DNA of 40,556 nucleotides from JBBAFM01 sp041655415 (GCA_964429195.1 CAYSBC010000009.1:1-40556), one strand, 5' to 3'; shown: positions 15,032 through 24,393, numbered from the stretch's first letter. Numbers and translations are program-made. The notes: generated by a model from the sequence alone, not told the origin.

Positions 15032-16876
15032 ATGAATCAAGCAAGAATAATCAATATAGCTGTCATAGCCCATGTTGATGCAGGAAAATCAACCTTGGTG
15101 GATGCTTTTTTATCGCAAAGCGGTGCATTCCGATCGAATAAAGAAGTAATTGAGTGTGTCATGGATAGCAATGACTTGGAAAGAGAAAGAGGTATAACCA
15201 TTTATTCTAAGAATTGCTCCGTTATGTATAAGGATATCAAAGTGAACATTGTCGACACACCCGGCCATGCTGATTTTTCATCCGAAGTAGAAAGAATTAT
15301 AAAGACGGTGGATACTGTCATATTGTTAGTCGATTCTAGTGAAGGACCTATGCCTCAAACTCGGTTTGTGCTTCAAAAATCTTTGGAGCTTGGATTAAGG
15401 CCTATCCTATTTATTAATAAAATCGATAAAAAGGATCAAAGAGCAGAAGAAGTTATCGATATGGTATTTGATTTGTTTGTGGAACTAAACGCCACAGAAG
15501 AACAATTGGATTTCCCTATTCTTTACGGAATTGCTAAGGAGGGAATTGTAAAAAGGAATATGGAGGATGACAGTCAATCCATTGAGCCTTTATTTGAGAC
15601 CTTATTAGAACATATTGACACTTATCCTCATTATGATGAAGAAGATTTGCAAATGCAGGTATCCACTTTGGCCTATGATGATTACATCGGTAGGCTTGGC
15701 ATTGGAAGAATATATAAGGGAAAAATGAAAGAGGGACAGACTGTGTCTGTTTGCCGAGCTGATGGGAGCATCACCAAGGAAAAGATTTCCCAAATATTTG
15801 TTTATGTGGGTCTATCAAGAGTCGCTGTAAAAGAAGCATTTAGCGGAGATATTGTAGTTGTGTCCGGCATATCGGATATTTCCATCGGAGAGACGATATG
15901 TCTTTCAGATAAACCTCTTCCAATGGAATTAATAAAAATAGAAGAACCTACCCTATCCATGAACTTTTTAGTTAACAAATCACCCTTTGCCGGGCAAAGC
16001 GGTAAATATGTGACAACCAGGCATTTGAAGGGGAGATTGGAAAAAGAATTAGAAGTGAATGTTGGTTTAAAAATAGAACCTGCAGAGCAAAACACAGATG
16101 GATTTAAGGTTTCAGGAAGAGGAGAACTTCATCTTTCCATACTCATAGAAAACATGCGAAGAGAAGGCTATGAATTAGCAGTGTCCAAGCCTGAGGTCAT
16201 CATGTATCGCAAGGATGGTATTTTAAAAGAACCGATAGAAAGAGTTCATATGGACGTTCCTGAAATATATTCAGGCACGGTCATATCTGAACTGAATATT
16301 CGGAAAGGATTGATGGAGAGCATGACTTCAGACGGAGGATATGTTCATATGCAATATTTGGTTCCAACGAGAGGGCTTTTAGGTTACAGGACGGAGTTTA
16401 TCAATGACACAAGAGGGGAAGGTACCTTAGTTAGACGATTTGAATCCTTTGAAGCTTACAAAGGAGAGATTCCTCAGCGCGTCAACGGTGTATTAATATC
16501 CCAGGAGCAAGGCGAAGCGATGGCGTATTCTTTAATGAACCTGGAGGAAAGAGGAACACTTTTTATTAAACCAGGGACAAAGGTGTATGAAGGTATGATA
16601 ATAGGTGAAAGTAATAGGAGAGAAGATATCGTTGTCAATCCTTGCAAGAATAAAAAAATGACCAATATGAGAGCCGCCGGTTCAGATGAAGCATTAAAGC
16701 TAACACCTGCAAAAATAATGACATTAGAGGAGTCCTTAGAGTTTATTAATGACGATGAATTGGTAGAGGTAACACCTGATGATATCAGGTTAAGAAAAAA
16801 GTTTTTAACTGAAATGGAAAGAAGAAAAAACCATAACCTGGTAGCTAGTAAAAGAAATTTGGATAGTGAATCCTAA
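15032..16876 (+). CDS. typA: Translational GTPase TypA/BipA
   Basis: 614 residues, the family length. This ribosome-binding GTPase is related to EF-G and LepA and supports ribosome assembly and stress adaptation. Seen: G1 AHVDAGKST, switch I/G2 ERERGITI, G3 DTPGHADF, G4 NKID, then EF-Tu-like beta-barrel domain 2, EF-G-like domains III and V, and the TypA-specific C-terminal domain with NMRAAGSDEALKLTPAKIMTLE. Start ATG 15032 follows a GGAAGAAGG-type site. The U32 peptidase gene begins shortly after its stop with no terminator, so the pair is probably co-transcribed. Confidence 0.96.
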   Translation: MNQARIINIAVIAHVDAGKSTLVDAFLSQSGAFRSNKEVIECVMDSNDLERERGITIYSKNCSVMYKDIKVNIVDTPGHADFSSEVERIIKTVDTVILLVDSSEGPMPQTRFVLQKSLELGLRPILFINKIDKKDQRAEEVIDMVFDLFVELNATEEQLDFPILYGIAKEGIVKRNMEDDSQSIEPLFETLLEHIDTYPHYDEEDLQMQVSTLAYDDYIGRLGIGRIYKGKMKEGQTVSVCRADGSITKEKISQIFVYVGLSRVAVKEAFSGDIVVVSGISDISIGETICLSDKPLPMELIKIEEPTLSMNFLVNKSPFAGQSGKYVTTRHLKGRLEKELEVNVGLKIEPAEQNTDGFKVSGRGELHLSILIENMRREGYELAVSKPEVIMYRKDGILKEPIERVHMDVPEIYSGTVISELNIRKGLMESMTSDGGYVHMQYLVPTRGLLGYRTEFINDTRGEGTLVRRFESFEAYKGEIPQRVNGVLISQEQGEAMAYSLMNLEERGTLFIKPGTKVYEGMIIGESNRREDIVVNPCKNKKMTNMRAAGSDEALKLTPAKIMTLEESLEFINDDELVEVTPDDIRLRKKFLTEMERRKNHNLVASKRNLDSES

Positions 16877-16893
16877 GAAATGTGAGCTGAGTG

Positions 16894-19350
16894 ATGATGC
16901 GAAAAAAACCTGAATTACTTTTGCCTGTTGGAGGGAAAGATCAGCTGAGGGCAGCCATAGAAAATGGAGCTGATGCCATCTATTTAGGGGGAGCTGACTT
17001 TAATGCCAGACAATATGCTGAGAATTTTAATGAAGAAGAATTAAAGAAAGCCATTGAATACGCACATGTGAGAGATGTTAATGTCTATTTGACGCTGAAT
17101 ACCCTTATTCATGATAGGGAATTAGAGGCAGCATTAAAGAGCGTAGCCGATGCTTACTATTCAGGGATTGATGCAATTATCGTACAGGATTTAGGATTGG
17201 CTCATCTCATTCGGCAATACTTTCCGGATTTGCCATTGCATTTAAGTACTCAAGGTACAATCTATAACAGCGAGGGAGTAAAAAAGGCGGAAGAGCTTGG
17301 TTTTAAAAGGGTTGTTTTAGCAAGAGAACTATCCATTCAAGAAATTGAAGACATAGCTCAAAACACTTCTCTTGAATTAGAAATATTTCTGCATGGAGCA
17401 CTCTGTATATCCTATTCAGGCCAATGCTTGATGAGCAGCTTTATTGGTGGACGAAGTGGAAACAGAGGGACCTGTGCCCAACCATGCCGCCTAAAGTACC
17501 AATTGCAGATGAAAAATAAGACAGAATTTCGATCGGTGGGAAACAAAGAGTATAGTATCAGTCCTAAGGATTTATGTGGCATCGATTATATTTCAAAGCT
17601 AATCGATGTGCATGTAACTTCCTTTAAAATAGAAGGCAGAATGAAATCACCCGAATATGTTGCCCAGGTTACAAAAACCTACCGTGAGTCTATTGATATG
17701 AGCTATGGTAACAATGAGGCTCAGGTCTGTGAGGAAAATAAAAAAAATCTTTTACAAGTCTATAATCGAGGTGGATTTTCCAGTGGCTATTTGCAAGGCG
17801 GTGAAACTCGCAATAATGAATACTTTATAGCTCATAAATCACCTAAACATGCAGGAATACCGCTAGGACAAGTCATAGCGTTTAATCAAAAGACAAATGA
17901 GCTTCAATTGGAACTTCACGACCATTTGGCTATTGGAGATATTATTGAGATTCAGTCAGAAGAATTTGCCGGAGGCAGAGTTACTTACATCGAGAATAAT
18001 CAAAGAAAATCTATTAAAGAAGCTTATCCTCATCAGATTGTTTTTGTGAAATCCATGAAAGGAAGATTTATAAAGGGAGATAAGGTTTACAGAATTTTGG
18101 ATATAAAACTGTCTAAAGCATTGCAGAAAACTTATAGTGAAGAAAACAAACGCAAGGTGGAGGTAGCATGCGCTTTTGTAGCCGAAGAGAATCAGCCGCT
18201 TCAAATGCAACTTTGGGATAAGAATCATAAAATTGAAGTGCGAAGCAATCATTATCCTGAAAAAGCAATCAGTAACAGTACTTCTAAAGAAGGCATACTC
18301 AAACAACTCCATAAAACAGGAGGGACCCCTTTTGATATTCATCATTGCACCATAAAGCTCGACGATCATTTGTTTATTCCAGTATCGGAGATAAACGATA
18401 TAAGGCGAAGGGCCTTAGAAGAATTAGAGGAAATGAAGAAGCAAAAGTATTCCCATAGAAATATTCAGATTATGGATTATTCCTCCTGCCCTTCTCAAGA
18501 GACGGATAAAAATCCAAGAAATCGAGCAAATAAAACCAAAATTGCTCTCTTTATGTGGAATTTGAATCATGATTTTCAAAGCCTTGATGTGGATCGACTC
18601 TACATTCCCTTTAGGGAAATGATGGGTAATGATTTTGAAGACAAGATAAAAAATGTAAGTGATTCTACTGAAATCGTTGCTTGGATACCAGCCATAACAC
18701 GAGGAAATGCTGATTACTTTATTAGGGAAAGTATTCGCTACCCATTAAAGGATAGAATCAGCGGTATCATGATTGGAAATCTAGGTCAAATTCAAATATT
18801 AAAAGAATGGAATAAAAATATTTATGGAGACACTTCCTTAAACATATTTAACAAGGAAGCCATCAAGGTATATAAAAATATGGGATTAAAAGGCATCGCC
18901 CTATCGAATGAGTTAAATCTTAAGGATGTTGAGGAGATTTCTCAGGAAGATTTAGAATTAGAGGCCATAGTCTATGGGCGAGTACCTGTTATGACGATGG
19001 AATATTGCCCAATTGGGAAAAGCATTCGAAAAAACAAGGACAAACCATGTAGGTTATGTTCACTTCATTCTTACTGTCTTTTAGATAGAATGGGTAAGCA
19101 ATTTCCTTTGATTACAGATCAGGGGGATTGCAGGGTAACCCTATTAAATACAGATAAAATAGATGTTCCAGACTTGCTTTTACCGCTGAAAGAAAAGGGC
19201 ATTTCAGTTTTCAGATTATATGCTCATGATGAAAGCGCTGAAGAGATGGCGGAAATTCTAGTCCAATATAGGAAGGCGCTCATGCAACCTTACAAGGACT
19301 ATAATCGGGAAAAGGGTTATACTTCCGGTCATTATAGGCGAGGAGTATAG
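16894..19350 (+). CDS. U32 family peptidase, long form with DUF3656-like region
   Basis: About 818 residues. U32 proteins have a TIM-barrel-like N-terminal domain; E. coli members are linked to RNA hydroxylation (RlhA, TrhP) and others to collagenase-like activity. Seen: PELLLPVGGKDQLRAAIENGADAIYLGG at the start, the U32 signature region ELEIFLHGALCISYSGQC, and GNRGTCAQPCR, whose Cys residues are the usual Fe-S candidates. A middle beta-rich part (about 330-530) fits DUF3656, and a C-terminal second barrel-like half ends with a cysteine group (EYCPIGK...CRLCSLHSYC...GDC). Start is uncertain: GTG 16891, ATG 16894 and ATG 16897 are consecutive and lack a good ribosome site, which suggests coupling to typA. 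The RNA-modification role is inferred from RlhA. Confidence 0.88.
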   Translation: MMRKKPELLLPVGGKDQLRAAIENGADAIYLGGADFNARQYAENFNEEELKKAIEYAHVRDVNVYLTLNTLIHDRELEAALKSVADAYYSGIDAIIVQDLGLAHLIRQYFPDLPLHLSTQGTIYNSEGVKKAEELGFKRVVLARELSIQEIEDIAQNTSLELEIFLHGALCISYSGQCLMSSFIGGRSGNRGTCAQPCRLKYQLQMKNKTEFRSVGNKEYSISPKDLCGIDYISKLIDVHVTSFKIEGRMKSPEYVAQVTKTYRESIDMSYGNNEAQVCEENKKNLLQVYNRGGFSSGYLQGGETRNNEYFIAHKSPKHAGIPLGQVIAFNQKTNELQLELHDHLAIGDIIEIQSEEFAGGRVTYIENNQRKSIKEAYPHQIVFVKSMKGRFIKGDKVYRILDIKLSKALQKTYSEENKRKVEVACAFVAEENQPLQMQLWDKNHKIEVRSNHYPEKAISNSTSKEGILKQLHKTGGTPFDIHHCTIKLDDHLFIPVSEINDIRRRALEELEEMKKQKYSHRNIQIMDYSSCPSQETDKNPRNRANKTKIALFMWNLNHDFQSLDVDRLYIPFREMMGNDFEDKIKNVSDSTEIVAWIPAITRGNADYFIRESIRYPLKDRISGIMIGNLGQIQILKEWNKNIYGDTSLNIFNKEAIKVYKNMGLKGIALSNELNLKDVEEISQEDLELEAIVYGRVPVMTMEYCPIGKSIRKNKDKPCRLCSLHSYCLLDRMGKQFPLITDQGDCRVTLLNTDKIDVPDLLLPLKEKGISVFRLYAHDESAEEMAEILVQYRKALMQPYKDYNREKGYTSGHYRRGV

Positions 19351-19422
19351 ACAACTCATGATCCATTAGGATAAAAAATTAACAAAAAATAGCTTTGTTC
19401 GGCATAAAAACACAAAAAAGTA

Positions 19423-19451
19423 TTTACACTACAAGGTATTTTAGGTATACT
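19423..19451 (+). promoter_or_regulatory. SigA promoter of the acetate-type transporter gene
   Basis: TTTACA (19423-19428) and TATACT (19446-19451) are exactly 17 bases apart, about 66 bases before the ATG. Confidence 0.7.
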
Positions 19452-19516
19452 TTCATAGGGAATTAGTAAAGATTTTTCATGAGACATTATTATTTATTTT
19501 AAAGGAGAGATTACAA

Positions 19517-20140
19517 ATGGAGCAAAATAATGAGTACAACGTAAGTGCTAAAATAGTACATGCGAATCCTTCTGCTTTAGGGATTTTTGGATTGGCTGTT
19601 ATTACTTTTGTAGCAGCAACACAAAAACTTGGATGGACTGACGGTACATCACTACTTATCCCATGGGCAATTTTTTTAGGAGCAGGATGCCAACTTTATG
19701 CATCTATTGTCGACTCAAAGCTTAATAATTTATTTGGAGCTACAGTATTTGGAGCTTATGCATTTTTCTGGTTATCAGTAGGTTCAGTATGGTTAATCTC
19801 AAATGGGGTCTTCGGAGAAGCAATGCAGGCAGCTATGGACGGCACACAATTAGCTTTCCCATACTTTGGGTACTTTCTTTTTAGTGTTGCAGCTACTATT
19901 GCAGCAGGTGGAATTAATAAGATTCTTTTTATTATCATGGTATGTATTGACGTCCTGTTGATTAGTCTAACCTTTCTATCACTTGATATGGGTGTTGGGC
20001 TATTCCATCCTTTAGCAGGTTGGTCAGAAATGGCAACTGCAATATCAGGTTTTTACGGAGCCATTGCCTCTTTACTTAACGGACATTTTGGAAAGGTTTT
20101 AATTCCTGTAGGACAACCTTTTATATCATTTAAAAAATAA
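19517..20140 (+). CDS. satP: Acetate/succinate-type transporter (GPR1/FUN34/SatP family)
   Basis: 207 residues with six hydrophobic segments. The family (E. coli SatP/YaaH, yeast Ato) moves acetate, and sometimes succinate, across the inner membrane. Seen: the family motif in the form NPSALGIFGLA at residues 17-27, GAGCQLYASIVDSKLNNLFGATVFGAYAFFWLS in the second and third helices, and a GFYGAIASLLN segment before the last helix. AAAGGAGA precedes the ATG. The gene has its own promoter and ends at a bidirectional terminator facing speB, so it is a single-gene unit. In a fermenting anaerobe, acetate export is a plausible role. Confidence 0.9.
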   Translation: MEQNNEYNVSAKIVHANPSALGIFGLAVITFVAATQKLGWTDGTSLLIPWAIFLGAGCQLYASIVDSKLNNLFGATVFGAYAFFWLSVGSVWLISNGVFGEAMQAAMDGTQLAFPYFGYFLFSVAATIAAGGINKILFIIMVCIDVLLISLTFLSLDMGVGLFHPLAGWSEMATAISGFYGAIASLLNGHFGKVLIPVGQPFISFKK

Positions 20141-20153
20141 TTTACATTTAAAA

Positions 20154-20190
20154 AAAACTACTTTTAAATTTTGAAAGTAGTTTTTTATTG
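20154..20190. terminator. Bidirectional terminator between satP and speB
   Basis: AAAACTACTTT (20154-20164) and AAAGTAGTTTT (20174-20184) form a perfect 11-bp stem with T runs on both strands, serving two convergent transcripts in a 59-base gap. Confidence 0.85.
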
Positions 20191-20199
20191 CAGAAAAAT

Positions 20200-21057
20200 T
20201 TAATTGCCAAGTATGGTTAATAATAACTCCCTCATCACTTTACATGCGATGGCCGTACTGACACCTGACGGATCATAATGAGGGGCAAGCTCAACGATAT
20301 CAGCCCCAATAACATTCAGGCTCTTAAAAGAAAGAATGATATCCATCATTTCATGAAAGGAAATCCCACCCGGTTCAGGTGTTCCTGTTCCCGGGAAAAC
20401 AGAGGGATCCATCACATCTAAATCGATGGTAATATAGCAGGGTGTTTCCGGTCCAATTGCTGAAAGAGTTTCTTGTAATGAGGTGTAGGTGAATTTTTCT
20501 AAATGAGTATGCTCCTTTGCCCATTCAAATTCAGCCTTTTCACCTGACCGTATACAGAATTGATGGATTTTACCATCCCCTAAAAAGTCCCAAGCACGGC
20601 GGATAACTGTGGCATGGGATAAGGATTCTCCCATAAATAAATCTCGAATATCTGTATGGGCATCAAAATGAAGCAATACCATATCAGGATATTTTTCTGC
20701 ACAAGCCTTAATGGAACCCAGTGATACTAAGTGTTCACCACCTATTAAAAATGGGATTTTGTCGGCATTTAAGATAGAATGTGTCGTATCCTCAATCATT
20801 TTAAGTGATTTCTCCGTATTTCCAAAGGGCAATACGAGGTTTCCAATATCTGTTAAAGCATAATCTGAAAGATCCAAATCTTGATAAGGACTATAGGTTT
20901 CAAGACCATAAGAATCCATCCGAATATAATCGGCTGCAAACCTGGTACCTGGTCTAAAGCTTGTTGTAGAATCAAAGGGTGCACCGAAAATGACTAATTT
21001 GGAACTAGCATAATCTGAGGTGCAGCAAAAAAATGTGTTTGTTCTAAGCTGTTGCAT
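20200..21057 (-). CDS. speB: Agmatinase
   Basis: 285 residues, cytoplasmic ureohydrolase that splits agmatine into putrescine and urea. The two-manganese site is visible: GGEHLVS with His109, HFDAHTD with Asp132, His134 and Asp136, and IDLDVMDPS with Asp212 and Asp214. LSHATVIRRA follows the second motif, as in agmatinases. GGGAGGAA lies just upstream of the ATG. It is the last gene of the minus-strand operon speD-speA-speE-speB, 12 bases after speE. Because speB is present, the decarboxylase in this operon most likely acts on arginine, not ornithine. No urease genes are in view. Confidence 0.95.
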   Translation of the reverse strand: MQQLRTNTFFCCTSDYASSKLVIFGAPFDSTTSFRPGTRFAADYIRMDSYGLETYSPYQDLDLSDYALTDIGNLVLPFGNTEKSLKMIEDTTHSILNADKIPFLIGGEHLVSLGSIKACAEKYPDMVLLHFDAHTDIRDLFMGESLSHATVIRRAWDFLGDGKIHQFCIRSGEKAEFEWAKEHTHLEKFTYTSLQETLSAIGPETPCYITIDLDVMDPSVFPGTGTPEPGGISFHEMMDIILSFKSLNVIGADIVELAPHYDPSGVSTAIACKVMRELLLTILGN

Positions 21058-21069
21058 AAATTCCTCCCA

Positions 21070-21918
21070 TTACTCTTCATCTAACATTTTTTTTACATAG
21101 GTAGGTAGTGCAAAGCAACCTCTATGAATATCAGTATTGTAATACTTAGTTTCTAATCCGAAGGACTCCCAAGTTTCTTTTTGAAAGTCAGTGATAGGAT
21201 CTAATTTTTTTGAGGCAAACCCAAATAGCCAATGGCCTGACGGGTATGTAGGCATGTGAAACTGATAGACTTTACTGATTGGAAAGATATTTTTAAGCTT
21301 AGAGTGAGAGCGTCTCATCTCTCTTTCACAATCAGAATAGTAAGGGCTTTCATGCTGATTAACGAGAATTCCGCTTTCAGTCAGGGCGTGAAAGCAATCT
21401 TCATAAAAAGGCTTTGTAAAAAGGCCTTCCCCTGGTCCTATAGGATCTGTTGAATCTACTAGAATTAAATCATAGGCGTTTTCTTTTCCTTGGATAAATT
21501 TCAAGCCATCTTCAAAAAAGAGGCTTACCCTTTTATCCTCAAATTGACTTGCAGTAAGAGGCATGTACTTTTGACATGCTCGAACCACCATTTCATCAAT
21601 TTCAACCATATCAATCCTTTCAATATGCTTGTAGCGGGTTAATTCTCTTACTGTACCTCCATCACCGCCACCTATCACCAGGACGCGCTTAATATTTGGA
21701 TTGGTAGCCATTGGAACATGTGTAATCATATCATGGTAAATAAATTCATCCTTTTCAGTAGCCATGATAAAACCGTCTAATGTAAAGAAAGTGCCAAATT
21801 CTTTTGATTTGAAAAAATCTATTTTTTGGAATGGACTTTCTTCTGAATAAATATGCTCTTCAACTTTGATTGAAAAATGGACTGTATCTGTGTGCTTTTC
21901 AGTAAACCAAAGCTCCAT
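21070..21918 (-). CDS. speE: Spermidine synthase (polyamine aminopropyltransferase)
   Basis: 282 residues. It transfers an aminopropyl group from decarboxylated S-adenosylmethionine to putrescine, giving spermidine and methylthioadenosine. Seen: N-terminal beta domain (ELWFTEKHTDTVHFSIKV), then the Rossmann methyltransferase-like domain with VLVIGGGDGGTVREL, the acidic VEIDE that binds the nucleoside, and DLILVDSTDPIGPGEGLF with the catalytic Asp. The strong ribosome site GAGGGGG precedes the ATG. It lies 20 bases after speA. Strict preference for putrescine over cadaverine or agmatine cannot be read with certainty. Confidence 0.95.
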   Translation of the reverse strand: MELWFTEKHTDTVHFSIKVEEHIYSEESPFQKIDFFKSKEFGTFFTLDGFIMATEKDEFIYHDMITHVPMATNPNIKRVLVIGGGDGGTVRELTRYKHIERIDMVEIDEMVVRACQKYMPLTASQFEDKRVSLFFEDGLKFIQGKENAYDLILVDSTDPIGPGEGLFTKPFYEDCFHALTESGILVNQHESPYYSDCEREMRRSHSKLKNIFPISKVYQFHMPTYPSGHWLFGFASKKLDPITDFQKETWESFGLETKYYNTDIHRGCFALPTYVKKMLDEE

Positions 21919-21938
21919 AGTAAACGCCCCCTCGTAAC

Positions 21939-23393
21939 TTATTCTTTGACAACCTTTATAAAATTTGCTTCAGAGTCGTCCATACCCGTTATCATACTAT
22001 GGGAAGCCTTGAACAATTTAATTTGCTCAATAGCGGATTGATTGATACGTTCTCCATAACTGACAACAGGAATACCCGGTGGATAGCTCATTATAGATTC
22101 GCTGCTAATGCGTCCAAGAGAGTCTTCCAAAAGCACCATTTCTTGTTCAGAGTAAAATGCTTCTTTAGGCGTGATAACAACCTCTGGATAATGCAAATCA
22201 ATTTTTTTATACTCAAGACGCTGATGGGTAAAACGCTGACTAATATCTCTTAGAGAAGATATGAGGATATTAATGCAATCACAGTTATCGCCTACACTTA
22301 GTATAGCCAGGGAATTATAAAAATCACCTGTTTCCATTTGAATATTATATTCATCTCTGAGTATATCATAAAGCTCCATACCATTAATGCCCATATTTCT
22401 CGTGGTAATACTTAATTTTGTCGGGTCAAATCTATAAATACCCGGACGACCTTCCGCCTCGAGGCCAATGGAATAGTATCCCGGAATCTTATTAATCTCA
22501 TTTCGGGCATAGATTGATAACTCCCATAATTTCTCCAAAATACAATGACCTTCCATGACGAGCATTTTTCGGGCTACATCAATAGAACCCATTAAAAGGT
22601 AAGAAGGGCTTGTGGTTTGCATAAGATTAATTATTTTCCTTATATATTCACCCTTGATACGGCTTGTGTTGGCTAAAAGCGCAGATGTTTGGGTTAGGGA
22701 GCCGCCGGTTTTATGAAGACTGACAGCTGACATATCTGCACCGGCTTCCATAGCGCTAATAGGAAACTTTTCATTAAATTTAAAGTGGGCGCCATGTGCT
22801 TCATCTACCAAGACATACATGCTCCGCTGATGACAAAAATCCACAACAGATTTCAAATCACAAGTAGCACCGTAGTATGTCGGATTAATTATAAAAACAG
22901 CCTTAGCATCCGGATGTTCATTGTATGCTTTTTTCAGGCTATCTAAAGTTATATTGTGAGAAACACCCATTTCCATATCTATTTCAGGTTCCATATAAAC
23001 CGGTAGAGCACCGCATAATATGAGACCGTTAATAACTGATTTATGAACATTTCTTGGTAAAATAATTTTATCCCCTACAGTTACTGTAGTCATCAGCATG
23101 ACTTGAACCGCAAAGGATGTTCCATTTACAATAAAGTAGGCCCGATCTGCTCCGAAAGCATCTGCCAACAAATCTTCGGCTTGCCTTATAACACTTGTGG
23201 GATTTCCTAAGAAGTCCAAAGGCTTCATCGAATTAACATCGAGCTCTAGCATCGTACTACCGAAGTATTCTGCATATTCTCGAAGTCCCCTGCCATGTTT
23301 ATGTCCCGGAACATCAAAAGGAATCACTTTTCTTTGGTGATAATTTTTCATTGCGTCAAAGACGTAAGTTTTGGAATGGTCTAAATTAGACAC
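21939..23393 (-). CDS. speA: Arginine decarboxylase (Orn/Lys/Arg decarboxylase family, fold-I PLP)
   Basis: 484 residues, the short Gram-positive form without the N-terminal receiver-like wing domain of E. coli enzymes. Seen: PGHKHGRG near the N-terminus, NGTSFAVQVM, NVHKSV, DEAHGAHF with the PLP-nitrogen Asp197, and SLHKTGGSLTQTS with PLP-Lys228. It starts at GTG 23393, preceded by AAGGGAG. The family also contains lysine and ornithine decarboxylases; arginine is preferred here because speB and speE follow directly and no other route to putrescine is present. It follows speD by 23 bases. Confidence 0.9.
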   Translation of the reverse strand: MSNLDHSKTYVFDAMKNYHQRKVIPFDVPGHKHGRGLREYAEYFGSTMLELDVNSMKPLDFLGNPTSVIRQAEDLLADAFGADRAYFIVNGTSFAVQVMLMTTVTVGDKIILPRNVHKSVINGLILCGALPVYMEPEIDMEMGVSHNITLDSLKKAYNEHPDAKAVFIINPTYYGATCDLKSVVDFCHQRSMYVLVDEAHGAHFKFNEKFPISAMEAGADMSAVSLHKTGGSLTQTSALLANTSRIKGEYIRKIINLMQTTSPSYLLMGSIDVARKMLVMEGHCILEKLWELSIYARNEINKIPGYYSIGLEAEGRPGIYRFDPTKLSITTRNMGINGMELYDILRDEYNIQMETGDFYNSLAILSVGDNCDCINILISSLRDISQRFTHQRLEYKKIDLHYPEVVITPKEAFYSEQEMVLLEDSLGRISSESIMSYPPGIPVVSYGERINQSAIEQIKLFKASHSMITGMDDSEANFIKVVKE

Positions 23394-23416
23394 TTAACAC
23401 TCTCCCTTCAGATGAA

Positions 23417-24229
23417 TTACATTTTTGGTATGTTTCTTCCATAATATATTTCTTTCATTTCTTTTTTTAATCGCGCAATAATCTCTCGCTGCTCCTTGGC
23501 CGTTAAATCATCCGGATGAATTTCGAACAGGTAATTATTGAGTTCAAAATCTTTTAACATCATTTTTGTATGAAAAATATTTTCTTGATAAACGTTGACA
23601 TCAATCAACTGATATTTTTCAATGGTTTTTTTAGCAATAAAGTTTTGTATAGAATTAATATTATGATCAATAAATAGCTTTTGCCCGGAGGCATTTCTTG
23701 TAAACCCTCTTACACGATAATCAATGGTGATAATATCGGAGTCAAAGCTTCCAATCAGATAATTAAGTGCTTTAAGGGGTGATATTTGACCACATGTTGA
23801 TACATCGATATCGACTCGAAATGTACTTATACCATTGTCAGGATGGTACTCTGGATAGGTATGGACAGTGACATGACTTTTATCTAAATGACAGACAACA
23901 TGTTGGGGAATATTCGTCATAACACCCCGATTGCAGGATTGATCCAAGGAGTCTTCAGGAACATCTTCCTCTGCAATCAACAGGGTTACGCTGGCACCTT
24001 GCGGCTCATAATCTTGTTTAACGATATTCAGGATATGAGCCCCTATTGTATCCGTAACATTCCTTAGAATTTGCGTCAGTCGATCGGAATTATATTGCTC
24101 ATCAATGTACTCAATATATTTTTTTCTATCCTCTTCTGTTTTTGTATAACAGATATCATAAATATTAAAGCTTAAGGTTTTTGTCAGGTTATTAAAACCA
24201 TGAAGTTTAATTTTTTTATAAACATTCAA
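23417..24229 (-). CDS. speD: S-adenosylmethionine decarboxylase proenzyme, E. coli type
   Basis: 270 residues, the longer SpeD class (about 264 in E. coli), not the ~125-residue Bacillus class. It self-cleaves to make a pyruvoyl enzyme that supplies decarboxylated SAM to SpeE. Seen: KLHGFNNLTKTLSFNIYDICY at the start, QDYEPQGASVT, HLDKSHVTVHTYPE with cleavage expected between Lys117 and Ser118, and DIDVSTCGQISPLKALNYL. I place the start at TTG 24229. GAGGAG (24245-24240) lies ten bases before it, and the result begins MNVYKKIKLHG as in relatives. An upstream ATG (24247) lacks a ribosome site and actually contains this one. First gene of the spe operon. Confidence 0.93.
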   Translation of the reverse strand: MNVYKKIKLHGFNNLTKTLSFNIYDICYTKTEEDRKKYIEYIDEQYNSDRLTQILRNVTDTIGAHILNIVKQDYEPQGASVTLLIAEEDVPEDSLDQSCNRGVMTNIPQHVVCHLDKSHVTVHTYPEYHPDNGISTFRVDIDVSTCGQISPLKALNYLIGSFDSDIITIDYRVRGFTRNASGQKLFIDHNINSIQNFIAKKTIEKYQLIDVNVYQENIFHTKMMLKDFELNNYLFEIHPDDLTAKEQREIIARLKKEMKEIYYGRNIPKM

Positions 24230-24299
24230 GAAACACCAACTCCTCATAAAACAAATTTCTCAAGTTAAAAAGGATACAGCATTTTTACGGATAAGAATC

Positions 24300-24308
24300 A
24301 TTATAACA
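24300..24308 (-). promoter_or_regulatory. Extended -10 promoter of the spe operon
   Basis: On the minus strand the sequence reads TGTTATAAT, a perfect TATAAT with the extended TGn motif, about 70 bases before the speD start. No good -35 box is found 16-18 bases upstream, as is usual for extended -10 promoters. Confidence 0.55.
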
Positions 24309-24366
24309 GAAAAAATTTCAATTACTAGTATTTTATTCGTGTTTAAAAAAATATTTTTATTAGCCG

Positions 24367-24392
24367 TCTTTCATTGAAATTTCAATGAAAGA
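24367..24392. repeat. 26-base perfect palindrome upstream of the spe operon
   Basis: The left half TCTTTCATTGAAA is followed immediately by its exact reverse complement TTTCAATGAAAGA with no spacer. It lies about 75-100 bases upstream of the predicted spe transcription start and next to a terminator hairpin. No T run is attached, so an operator or protein-binding site is more likely than a terminator. Confidence 0.75.
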
Positions 24393-24393
24393 T

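Noticed and set aside
17956..18369. 137-residue minus-strand open frame inside the U32 peptidase gene
   Set aside because: It is antisense to a conserved coding region and shows no start signal; it is a shadow of the AT-rich codons.
21939..23393. Reading the PLP decarboxylase as a lysine or ornithine enzyme
   Set aside because: Sequence alone does not exclude it, but agmatinase and spermidine synthase directly downstream make arginine the consistent substrate.
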